DNA of 64,000 nt from assembly GCA_031400455.1 (NCBI GenBank), contig JANNPX010000034.1:40728-104727 (forward strand). Direction: 5' to 3'. Positions 57,594-64,000 of this stretch are shown one piece after another (the stretch's first letter is position 1; the number at the start of each line of letters is the position of its first letter). The position numbers and the translations under genes were made by a program. The stretch is from JANXYW01 sp031400455. Lineage in GTDB: Bacteria; Chloroflexota; Dehalococcoidia; DSTF01; JACRBR01. The notes below the pieces were generated by a model. The model searched no databases, had not been told where the DNA came from, and worked only from the letters and a program-made list of their open reading frames with translations.

Positions 57594-59119
57594 GGCGGCG
57601 TCAGTTCAGGACGGCAATCTGTATGGCGGCGATGATCGCGATGGGAACGACGGTAGGACTGGCGTGCGGCGGCGACTCGAAGCCGTCCGCAACGGTGACT
57701 CCGGCGACGCTGCTGGAGCGACTCACCGCGGCCTACGCGGATCCAAAAACCGACCCGTCCGCTGAGGCGTGGTCGGAGCTGCTAGCCGACCCGGGGTTCG
57801 ACACGCAGTCGGTGTCGGTGGCGGAGTTCGTGCGGCTACGGACGGACGCGAGTGCGAAGACGGACTACGACAGCTACGTCGACGCGCTGACGCCTGCGGT
57901 AGCGAAGACCGGCGGCGAGATGGTGAGCGTCAACGACACGCTGTTCCCCGGCCTGGAAGGGCTCGACGGATACGCGGGCGGCGTGTCGTGGGTAGCGTCG
58001 TTTCCATCGATCAGTGCATACGTTGATGCGGTGCTCGACCGGAGCGTAGTCGCGGTTGCCGGGAAGCGGCGGGTGGCGATTGACGAGGCGCAGGTGCTGG
58101 TCGGACCGAACCTGGTGCCGGATGTGATTAAGCAGCTCGGGCCCAACACGCCTGCGTCGGATTTTCCGAGCGATCACGTGAAGGGGAAGACTACCGAGCA
58201 GATCGTGGACGATCTGCTGGCGATCTATCCGTCGGGCGGCGCGGACCCGACAAAGCAGACGCTCGAGGCGATGATGACGTTCGAAGGATTTGCCGATCAG
58301 ACGGTGAGCTACATCAACCTGTATCGATTCAACGACGCGCCGGGCGGCGGCGCGGCAGCGCTCGGCGAGTACAACGCCAAGGCGCTGCCGGTGGTGCTCG
58401 CGCACGGAGGCCGGCCGAAGGTGCTCGCGAACGTGACGCACCATCTCGTGGGGCCGGTCGCGTGGGACCGGTTCATCTTCGTGAGCTGGCCCAGCCTTGC
58501 GGTGTTCACGGACCTGCGACTCGACCCGACGTACGTCGATGCGCAGAAGGATCGCGTGATGTCCGCGGAGCAGTATGGGAACCTGATCACGATCGCACGC
58601 ACTCCGCCAAGTGCAGGTGCGTCGAAGCCCACTGGAGGGACGGTGACTGCAGACGACATTCCGATCGTGCATACGCCGCCGGGTGGATGGGTTGGTGAGA
58701 TGCCGGCGCCGGTGCTCGCTACCTGTACGGAGCCGCTCGTGGCGGGCGCACCCGATCTTCGCGGCACGTGGAAGGCGTACAGCATCGAGCGCGATGGCAC
58801 ACCGGTAACGGGCAACCCGCTCGGCGAGCATGTCGAGCGCATCGAGCAGTGCGGCAATCGCGTCGTGATCACGGGCGGGCGGGTGGTGCACGATATGCGC
58901 GCCGACGGCACGCTGGAGCACGGCGTGGACGACATCGCCACTGCGACGCTGGCGCCGATCAAGGTGGCGGCGGTGTTCGCGGACGGGCGGCTGGACTTGT
59001 ACCCGGGCGGCGTAGTCGCCGGCAAGCCTCCGCTGGTGACGCGCGAGATCGTGAACGGCGAGTTGCTGCTCAACTATGTTGGGTTCAAGGTGATGTTGCG
59101 GAAGGTCGATGCGGCATAG
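57590..59119 (+). CDS. Lipoprotein with two DUF1330-like alpha/beta-barrel domains
   Basis: The 509-residue protein has a lipoprotein signal (GLACGG lipobox, Cys about 27), then two ferredoxin-like dimeric barrel domains: one about 70-190 (FVRLRTDASAKTDYDSYVD to AGVSWVASFPSISAYVDAVL-type) and one about 215-330 (TVSYINLYRFNDAPGGGAAA, LGEYNAKALPVVLAHGGRPK, FVSWPSLAVFTDLRLDPTYV). The C-terminal ~120 residues (LRGTWKAYSIERDGTPV to YVGFKVMLRKV) form a lipocalin/DUF-like beta domain I do not identify. Its GTG overlaps the TetR stop. The tandem DUF1330-like domains match those of the two downstream genes, which suggests related ligands. The function is unknown. Confidence 0.7.
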   Translation: MRRRQFRTAICMAAMIAMGTTVGLACGGDSKPSATVTPATLLERLTAAYADPKTDPSAEAWSELLADPGFDTQSVSVAEFVRLRTDASAKTDYDSYVDALTPAVAKTGGEMVSVNDTLFPGLEGLDGYAGGVSWVASFPSISAYVDAVLDRSVVAVAGKRRVAIDEAQVLVGPNLVPDVIKQLGPNTPASDFPSDHVKGKTTEQIVDDLLAIYPSGGADPTKQTLEAMMTFEGFADQTVSYINLYRFNDAPGGGAAALGEYNAKALPVVLAHGGRPKVLANVTHHLVGPVAWDRFIFVSWPSLAVFTDLRLDPTYVDAQKDRVMSAEQYGNLITIARTPPSAGASKPTGGTVTADDIPIVHTPPGGWVGEMPAPVLATCTEPLVAGAPDLRGTWKAYSIERDGTPVTGNPLGEHVERIEQCGNRVVITGGRVVHDMRADGTLEHGVDDIATATLAPIKVAAVFADGRLDLYPGGVVAGKPPLVTREIVNGELLLNYVGFKVMLRKVDAA

Positions 59120-59130
59120 GCGACAACGGG

Positions 59131-59165
59131 GAACCACGAAGGACACGAAGGAGCACGAAGGGTTA
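59131..59165. repeat. CACGAAGGACACGAAGGAG repeat upstream of the first dehalogenase
   Basis: ACCACGAAGGACACGAAGGA then GCACGAAGGGTTAGGG; its end serves as the purine-rich ribosome-binding site for the ATG at 59171. Confidence 0.85.
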
Positions 59166-59170
59166 GGGAT

Positions 59171-60079
59171 ATGAACGCATTACGAACTCCCGATGAGCGA
59201 TTCCAGAATCTGCCTGGGTATCCGTTCGCGCCGCACTATGTGGAGGTGCCGGACGGCGACGGCGGATCGCTCCGTATGCACTACGTCGACGAAGGGCCGC
59301 GCGACGGCAAGATCGTGCTGTTGCTGCACGGCGAGCCGTCGTGGTCGTATCTGTACCGGAAGATGATCCCGGGCATTGTGGCCGCGGGTCATCGCGTCAT
59401 TGCGCCGGACCTCATCGGCTTCGGGCGCTCGGACAAGCCGTCGGAGCAATCCGACTACACCTTCCAACGGCACATCGACTGGCTCACCTCGTTCATTACA
59501 CAACTCGACTTGCACGACATAACCTACTTCGGTCAGGACTGGGGCGCTGTGCTGGGTCTGCGTGTCGCCGCCGAGAACGAAGAGCGGTACGCGCGCATCA
59601 TCATCGGCAACGGGGGTCTGCCCACCGGAGATCGGCCGGCCAACGACGCGTTTACGCGTTGGCAGAAGTTCTCGCAGACATCGCCACACTTCCCCATTGG
59701 CCAGCTGATCCAGGGTGCGACCGTCACGACGCTGACTGACGACGTCGTAGCGGCGTACGACGCGCCGTTCCCCGACGACAGCTACAAGGCAGGAGCGCGC
59801 ATCTTCCCGACCCTGGTGCCGACGACGCCTGACGATCCGGCGGCGCCAGCAAATCGCAAGGCCTGGGAAGTGCTGCAGAAATGGGAGAAGCCCTTCCTGA
59901 CCTGCTTCAGCGACTCCGACCCCGTCACAAAGGGTGGAGAGCGGGCGCTACAGTCGCTGATCCCCGGGACGAAGGGCCAGCCGCATGTGATGATCGAAGG
60001 CGGCGGTCACTTCCTCCAGGAAGACAAGGGTGCCGAACTCGGCGCACTCGTCGTCGACTTCATCGCGCGCACAAGCTGA
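59171..60079 (+). CDS. Haloalkane dehalogenase (DhlA/HLD-I-like), first copy
   Basis: This 302-residue alpha/beta-hydrolase has the dehalogenase marks: HGEPSWSYLYRKM (oxyanion Glu and halide Trp region), nucleophile Asp123 in GQDWGAVLGL with neighbouring Trp124, an acidic residue in SDSDPVTKGG (Asp near 255) and His near 286 in GGHFLQEDKG. Haloalkane dehalogenases hydrolyse carbon-halogen bonds to alcohols. The family is HLD-I. It may instead be an epoxide hydrolase-like enzyme, but the Trp pair in QDWG favours dehalogenase. It begins the alternating module. Confidence 0.9.
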   Translation: MNALRTPDERFQNLPGYPFAPHYVEVPDGDGGSLRMHYVDEGPRDGKIVLLLHGEPSWSYLYRKMIPGIVAAGHRVIAPDLIGFGRSDKPSEQSDYTFQRHIDWLTSFITQLDLHDITYFGQDWGAVLGLRVAAENEERYARIIIGNGGLPTGDRPANDAFTRWQKFSQTSPHFPIGQLIQGATVTTLTDDVVAAYDAPFPDDSYKAGARIFPTLVPTTPDDPAAPANRKAWEVLQKWEKPFLTCFSDSDPVTKGGERALQSLIPGTKGQPHVMIEGGGHFLQEDKGAELGALVVDFIARTS

Positions 60080-60102
60080 GCGGACCTGCGTTGGGAGACA
60101 TG

Positions 60103-60795
60103 ATGACGACAGATAGAAACGGTAACACCGTCCGATACGGGCGGATCAATACAGAGATGGTCGGTCGGTGGCTGCAAATGCCGCCCGAGAACGACGGCCC
60201 ATTCTGGGCGCTCAACCTCATGAAGTACCGGGACGTCGCTGAGTACGCCGACGGACGCACTGAACAGAAGAGCGGGCGCGAGGCTGACGACGAGTACACG
60301 CCGCGTGAGTCGCTCGGAGCGATCGGCGCGCAGATAGTATTCGCGGCGGAGGTCGACCGGATTCTTGTCGGGGATGGCACGGCGTGGGACCGGATCGGCA
60401 TCGTGAGGTATCCGAGCCGCCGGAAGTTCTTCGAGATGCAGCAGCGCGACGAGTTCAAGAAGCAGCATGTACACAAGGACGCCGGCATGGAGTTCACGAT
60501 TGTGATGTCCTGCCTGCCCGTTGAGTTGTTCGCCGGCGTGACGGAGCGCCACCCGTTGGTCGAGTTGCGCGTGACGACGGAGCGTCTCGCCAATCCGGAC
60601 GCACATGCGGGCGTGTTCGACGTTGAGGGCGTCATCGTCGGCGATGAGCGGGTCTGGAACCAGGCTTCGTTCCGCTGGCTCGACCAAGACGACGGAACGG
60701 GAGGCGAGATGGAACACGACCCCGCTTCCTACGTCATGATGCTCCGGCCGAGCATCGATCGCCTTTCACGTTCGGTACAAGAGGCGCCCGCCTGA
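60103..60795 (+). CDS. DUF1330-related protein between dehalogenases
   Basis: The 230-residue protein has a DUF1330-like dimeric barrel with GPFWALNLMKYRDVAEY, a long loop, then DRIGIVRYPSRRKFFEMQQR, a family mark, followed by a C-terminal extension of about 100 residues (LVELRVTTERLANPDAHAG to ASYVMMLRPSIDRL). ATG 60103 is chosen for spacing from GGGAG; ATG 60100 is three bases earlier. It lies 23 bases after the first dehalogenase and 29 before the second. It may bind a small molecule or degrade an intermediate, but that is inference. Confidence 0.75.
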   Translation: MTTDRNGNTVRYGRINTEMVGRWLQMPPENDGPFWALNLMKYRDVAEYADGRTEQKSGREADDEYTPRESLGAIGAQIVFAAEVDRILVGDGTAWDRIGIVRYPSRRKFFEMQQRDEFKKQHVHKDAGMEFTIVMSCLPVELFAGVTERHPLVELRVTTERLANPDAHAGVFDVEGVIVGDERVWNQASFRWLDQDDGTGGEMEHDPASYVMMLRPSIDRLSRSVQEAPA

Positions 60796-60824
60796 GAGAC
60801 GGATTCGAGGGAGCGGTCGGAGAC

Positions 60825-61715
60825 ATGAACGCATTGCGTACCCCTGATGAGCGATTTCGGCATCTGCCCGGCTATCCGTTCGGGCCGCACTACGTCGAGG
60901 TTGACGGATTGCGGATGCATTACGTTGACGAGGGTCCGCGCGACGCGGAGATCGTTCTGATGCTGCACGGCGAACCCTCATGGTCGTACCTGTATCGGAA
61001 GATGATCCCCGTCGTGACGGCTGCGGGGCTGCGGGCGGTTGCTCCGGATCTGATCGGGTTTGGGCGGAGCGACAAGCCGGACAGTCAGGACGACTACTCG
61101 TACGCCGCGCACATCGCCTGGGTGCGGAGGTTTGTCGAGCAGCTCGATCTGCGCCGGATCACGCTCGTATGCCAGGACTGGGGCGGGCTGATCGGCCTAC
61201 GAGTGGCGACCGAACTACCGGAGCGCTTTGCGCGCATCGTGGCCGCGAACACATTTCTGCCGACGGGCGATGCTCCGGCCGGCGACGCGTTCCTACGCTG
61301 GCGTGAGTTCTCGCAGAAAGCGCCGTCGTTGCCGATCGGAGGCATCGTAAACGGCGGCTGCAAGACCGATCTGCCGGCGGACGTCGTGGCCGCATACGAC
61401 GCGCCGTTCCCCGACGACACGTACAAGGCCGGGGCGCGCAAGTTCCCGCTGCTGGTGCCGACGCACCCGGAGGATCCGGCGTCGTCGGCGAATCGGACGG
61501 CATGGGAGGTGTTGCAGCGATGGGAGAAGCCCCTGCTGTGTGCGTTCAGCGACGAGGACCCGATCATGCGCGGGGCCGACGAATCATTCAGAACGCTGGT
61601 GCCCGGTGCGAAGGGGCAGCCCCACACGACGATCGTCGGTGGCGGGCACTTTCTGCAGGAAGACAAGGGTGAAGAGCTGGCGACGGTGGTGGTGAACTTC
61701 ATCAAGAGTTCGTGA
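60825..61715 (+). CDS. Haloalkane dehalogenase (DhlA/HLD-I-like), second copy
   Basis: The 296-residue paralogue of the first dehalogenase begins with the same MNALRTPDERF and shares HGEPSWSYLYRKM, nucleophile Asp118 in CQDWGGLIGL, SDEDPIMRG and GGHFLQEDKG. The substrate pocket residues between 140 and 210 differ (e.g. SQKAPSLPIGGIVNGGCKTD vs SQTSPHFPIGQLIQGATVTT), so a different halide substrate is likely. The copy shares the N-terminal 12 residues, showing a duplication. GGGAGCGGTCGGAGAC precedes ATG 60825. Confidence 0.9.
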   Translation: MNALRTPDERFRHLPGYPFGPHYVEVDGLRMHYVDEGPRDAEIVLMLHGEPSWSYLYRKMIPVVTAAGLRAVAPDLIGFGRSDKPDSQDDYSYAAHIAWVRRFVEQLDLRRITLVCQDWGGLIGLRVATELPERFARIVAANTFLPTGDAPAGDAFLRWREFSQKAPSLPIGGIVNGGCKTDLPADVVAAYDAPFPDDTYKAGARKFPLLVPTHPEDPASSANRTAWEVLQRWEKPLLCAFSDEDPIMRGADESFRTLVPGAKGQPHTTIVGGGHFLQEDKGEELATVVVNFIKSS

Positions 61716-61728
61716 AAGGACGGTCGAT

Positions 61729-62127
61729 ATGCCGCATATCAAACCGACAGGCGAGCAGATCAAGCGCGTGGCGAAGAGCGAACTGGATGGCCCGGTGGTG
61801 ATGCTGAACCTGCTGAAGTATGACAAACAGGCGAAGGACGGCGAGGGCAGCGGCCGCGACGCGTACGAACGGTACGGCGACGAGATGCAGAAGATCATGG
61901 CCGATCGGGGGATCAAGCTGCTGTGGCGCGGCCGCGCCGACTCGGTGATCATCGGCGACGATGACGCGGACGACTGGGACACCGTGCTTTTGGTTGAATA
62001 TCCGTCGCGCAAGGTGTTCCTGGAAATGAGCGGTAGCAAAGAGTACGAGGGCGTCGGCAAGCACCGGACGTCGGCGCTGCTCGACTCGCGGCTGATCGCT
62101 TGCACGGAGCAGGTGCGCTGGAAGTGA
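61729..62127 (+). CDS. DUF1330 protein
   Basis: A 132-residue DUF1330 protein: GPVVMLNLLKYDKQAKDGEG, YERYGDEMQKIMADRGIKLL, DTVLLVEYPSRKVFLEMSGS. The LVEYPSRKVFLEM mark is the same as IVRYPSRRKFFEM of the gene at 60103. It is 13 bases after the second dehalogenase with AAAGGAC upstream. Such proteins are of unknown role; the repeated pairing with dehalogenases is striking. Confidence 0.85.
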   Translation: MPHIKPTGEQIKRVAKSELDGPVVMLNLLKYDKQAKDGEGSGRDAYERYGDEMQKIMADRGIKLLWRGRADSVIIGDDDADDWDTVLLVEYPSRKVFLEMSGSKEYEGVGKHRTSALLDSRLIACTEQVRWK

Positions 62128-62312
62128 ATCGTGGACGGTGCGGAAGTGCCTCGCGCGAGGCCCCGCGATGCTGACCGGCCGACGTCGGGCCTGTCAACCG
62201 AACCACGTTGCCGGAAACGCGTTTCAGGTGCCAATTGCGGTGAGTCACCGTATCCTTAGTATGCGCGCATCGGTGGCGATAATCCGCGCAGAAGTGACTT
62301 GAGGATCTTGCG

Positions 62313-63554
62313 ATGGTAACGACGGTAGAAGCGCCGGCTACGCCCAGCTTTTCGCTGGAGCTGAACGAAGAGCAGCTGCAGCTCCAGAGTTGGGTTCACG
62401 AATTCGCGGAGAAGGTCATTCGGCCGGCCGCGCACGAATGGGACGAACGCGAAGAGACGCCCTGGCCGATCATCCAGGAAGCCGCGAAAGTCGGCATCTA
62501 CGGCATGCAGTTCATGGGGCACATCTCGTCCGATCCGACGGGACTGATGCTGCCGATCGCGATCGAGGAGTTGTTCTGGGGCGACGCCGGCATCGGCATG
62601 GCGCTACAGGGCTCCGGATTGGCCGTGGCGGCAATCGCGGGCAACGGGACACCGAAACAGATTGGCGAATGGGCGCCGCAGTGCTACGGCACCGCGGATG
62701 ACATCAAACTCGGCGCGTTCTGCGTTTCCGAGCCCGACGCCGGATCTGATGTTGCAGGGATGAAGACGCGCGCGGTGTACGACGAAGCGAAGGACGAGTG
62801 GACGCTGAACGGCCAGAAGACATGGATCTCGAACGGTGGCATCGCGAACGTGCACGTTGTCGTCGCGGTGGTCGACCCGACGTTGGGCACGCGCGGGCAG
62901 GCGTCGTTCGTCGTCGGACCGAATACGCCGGGGCTGAGGCAGGGTGTGAAGTTCAAGAAGATGGGCATCCGCGCATCGCACACAGCCGAGGTGTACCTCG
63001 ACGACGTGAAGATTCCCGGGAGTCAACTGCTCGGCGGGAAGGAGAAGCTCGACGCGAAGCTGGCGCGCGCGAAAGAGGGCCTGAAGTCGGGTGGTCAGGC
63101 GGCGCTTGGCACGTTCGAATCGACGCGGCCGGCTGTCGGTGCGATGGCGCTGGGCACGGCGCGCGCGGCGTACGAGTGGTCGCTGGACTACGCGAAGGAG
63201 CGGCACCAGTTCGGCCGCCCGATCATCGCGAACCAGGCGATCTCCTTCATGCTCGCGAATATGAAGACGGAGATCGATGCGGCGCGGCTGCTGGTGTGGC
63301 GCGCGGCGTGGATGGCGAAGGCGCGCAAGCCGTTCCTCAACGCGGAAGGCTCGATGTCGAAGCTGAAGGCGGCGGAAGTTTGCGTCTGGGCCACGGAGCG
63401 CGCGATCCAGATCGCCGGCGGTATTGGTTATGTGCGTGAGGCGCCGCTGGAGCGCTTCCACCGCGACTCGAAAATCTACACGATCTTCGAGGGGACGTCG
63501 GAGATTCAGCAGCTCGTCATCGCGCGCGCGATCTCGGGCATGCACCTGACGTAG
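62313..63554 (+). CDS. Acyl-CoA dehydrogenase
   Basis: The 413-residue flavoenzyme introduces a trans-2 double bond in acyl-CoA in beta-oxidation. Marks: AFCVSEPDAGSDVAGMKTRA, TWISNGGIANVHVVVAVVD, FKKMGIRASHTAEVYLDDVK, QFGRPIIANQAISFMLANM, and the C-terminal EAPLERFHRDSKIYTIFEGT followed by SEIQQLVIARAI, where Glu (of FEGTSE) is the catalytic base region in many members. ATG 62313 follows GAGGATCTTGCG. It is 186 bases after the DUF1330 gene; it may belong to the same catabolic region, processing the acyl-CoA made from the alcohols, but this is inference. Confidence 0.94.
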   Translation: MVTTVEAPATPSFSLELNEEQLQLQSWVHEFAEKVIRPAAHEWDEREETPWPIIQEAAKVGIYGMQFMGHISSDPTGLMLPIAIEELFWGDAGIGMALQGSGLAVAAIAGNGTPKQIGEWAPQCYGTADDIKLGAFCVSEPDAGSDVAGMKTRAVYDEAKDEWTLNGQKTWISNGGIANVHVVVAVVDPTLGTRGQASFVVGPNTPGLRQGVKFKKMGIRASHTAEVYLDDVKIPGSQLLGGKEKLDAKLARAKEGLKSGGQAALGTFESTRPAVGAMALGTARAAYEWSLDYAKERHQFGRPIIANQAISFMLANMKTEIDAARLLVWRAAWMAKARKPFLNAEGSMSKLKAAEVCVWATERAIQIAGGIGYVREAPLERFHRDSKIYTIFEGTSEIQQLVIARAISGMHLT

Positions 63555-63636
63555 GGACGGTCGGTCGTCCGTTGTCCGTCGTCGGGGTGCACGCGACGCC
63601 GTGCGGCAGATCTTGAAGTGCAGAAGGACGGCGGAT

Positions 63637-64000
63637 TTGCGGCATTCTGCGATCGGCACGCTCGACTCGGCTGCGCCCATCCCCGGCTATTACGACAGCC
63701 CATTTCCCGGCGAGGATGGCGGACCGCGCCGCCAGATGATCCCGCGCGCGCCGGGGCTTGCGATGCGCGATGGCGAGACGCTGTCGGTCACTGCGCGGCC
63801 GGCGGTGATGGCGAACATGGTCGTGCTGCGGAACCCTGGCGAAGTGTTCGTGCAGGGCAACACGCCGCCGGCAGCAGGCGACACGACGAGTTGGGTCGAA
63901 CGCATTGACGCGAACACCCTGGCAACGATCGCGCGGTCACCGGACCTGCGGGGCGGGCCGTTCTGGGCGGGCGGGATCCTCGTTCACGCGAACGGGTACC
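63637..64000 (+). CDS. Unrecognised protein, 3' end beyond window edge
   Basis: An open frame runs from TTG 63637 (AGAAGGACGGCGGAT upstream) to the window edge without a stop. The visible 121 residues contain APIPGYYDSPFPGEDGGPRR, LAMRDGETLSVTARPAVMAN, WVERIDANTLATIARSPDLR and GGPFWAGGILVHANGY. The last part resembles a beta-propeller blade (IDANTLA... GG...HANG), but the family is not certain. Alternative starts are GTG 63601 or TTG 63613. It follows the acyl-CoA dehydrogenase in the same direction by 82 bases. Confidence 0.55.
   Translation, partial: MRHSAIGTLDSAAPIPGYYDSPFPGEDGGPRRQMIPRAPGLAMRDGETLSVTARPAVMANMVVLRNPGEVFVQGNTPPAAGDTTSWVERIDANTLATIARSPDLRGGPFWAGGILVHANGY

Noticed and set aside
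1..64000. tRNA, rRNA, CRISPR arrays, prophage or integrated-element ends.
   Set aside because: No T-arm-like GGTTCGAATCC pattern, rRNA stretch, regular spaced repeats, integrase gene or att-like duplication was seen by eye; a tRNA and covariance scan would be decisive.

Overview
The window is GC-rich, densely coding bacterial chromosome with frequent GTG and TTG starts, many 4-bp ATGA/GTGA gene overlaps, and short dispersed palindromic repeats in most gaps. No rRNA or tRNA gene was seen. The gene content (PheST, AspRS, SecG, LemA-HtpX, ClpP, a TatA-type subunit, short LuxR-type regulators, haloalkane dehalogenase and DUF1330 modules) fits a free-living, probably aerobic environmental bacterium. 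I lean towards Chloroflexota (Dehalococcoidia-like), but this is inference from gene style, not from a marker tree.

Layout. 1-9.7 kb: a DUF402 fragment cut by the edge, a zinc alcohol dehydrogenase, a PilT/GspE-like ATPase, an FAD monooxygenase with a FAH-fold hydratase/decarboxylase, GAPDH, an NnrS-like membrane protein and an MMPL transporter. 9.7-20.3 kb: a cold-shock protein, pheS-pheT, a DUF4331 secreted protein broken by a frameshift and followed by TPR and Gly/Thr-Pro-rich secreted proteins, a glutaredoxin/DinB pair, and an HMA protein coupled to endonuclease IV. 20.3-33.4 kb: LysR, a lipoprotein, aspS, a lemA-htpX-secG-peptide-binding-protein run, a lipoprotein HtrA protease, a TatA subunit with a zinc ribbon, HAD, LuxR, clpP, and a CytX-like transporter behind a clear TPP riboswitch with its own terminator.

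33.7-45 kb is the most accessory-looking part: an acyl-ACP desaturase, a HEPN/MNT toxin-antitoxin pair, a nuclease-like small protein, a six-PAS histidine kinase with its response regulator, a TasA-like protein/SipW-type signal peptidase/fibronectin-like protein operon, and an MmeI-like single-chain restriction-modification enzyme followed by an AT-rich gap with a perfect inverted repeat and a candidate promoter.

45-50.3 kb holds a lipid-modification cluster (SDR, FAD oxidoreductase, DUF1365, small membrane protein, cyclopropane-fatty-acid synthase) followed by a TlpA-HMA fusion. 50.4-55.4 kb has an HpcH/HpaI aldolase, an LPxTG-type surface protein, two aldo/keto reductases and a REP-associated tyrosine transposase (RAYT) lying among palindromic repeats. 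55.5-64 kb has a thiolase, then a TetR regulator translationally coupled to a lipoprotein with two DUF1330-like domains, followed by haloalkane dehalogenase / DUF1330 / haloalkane dehalogenase / DUF1330, an acyl-CoA dehydrogenase, and a gene cut by the right edge. The alternating dehalogenase-DUF1330 module under one regulator is the best candidate for an undescribed catabolic system.
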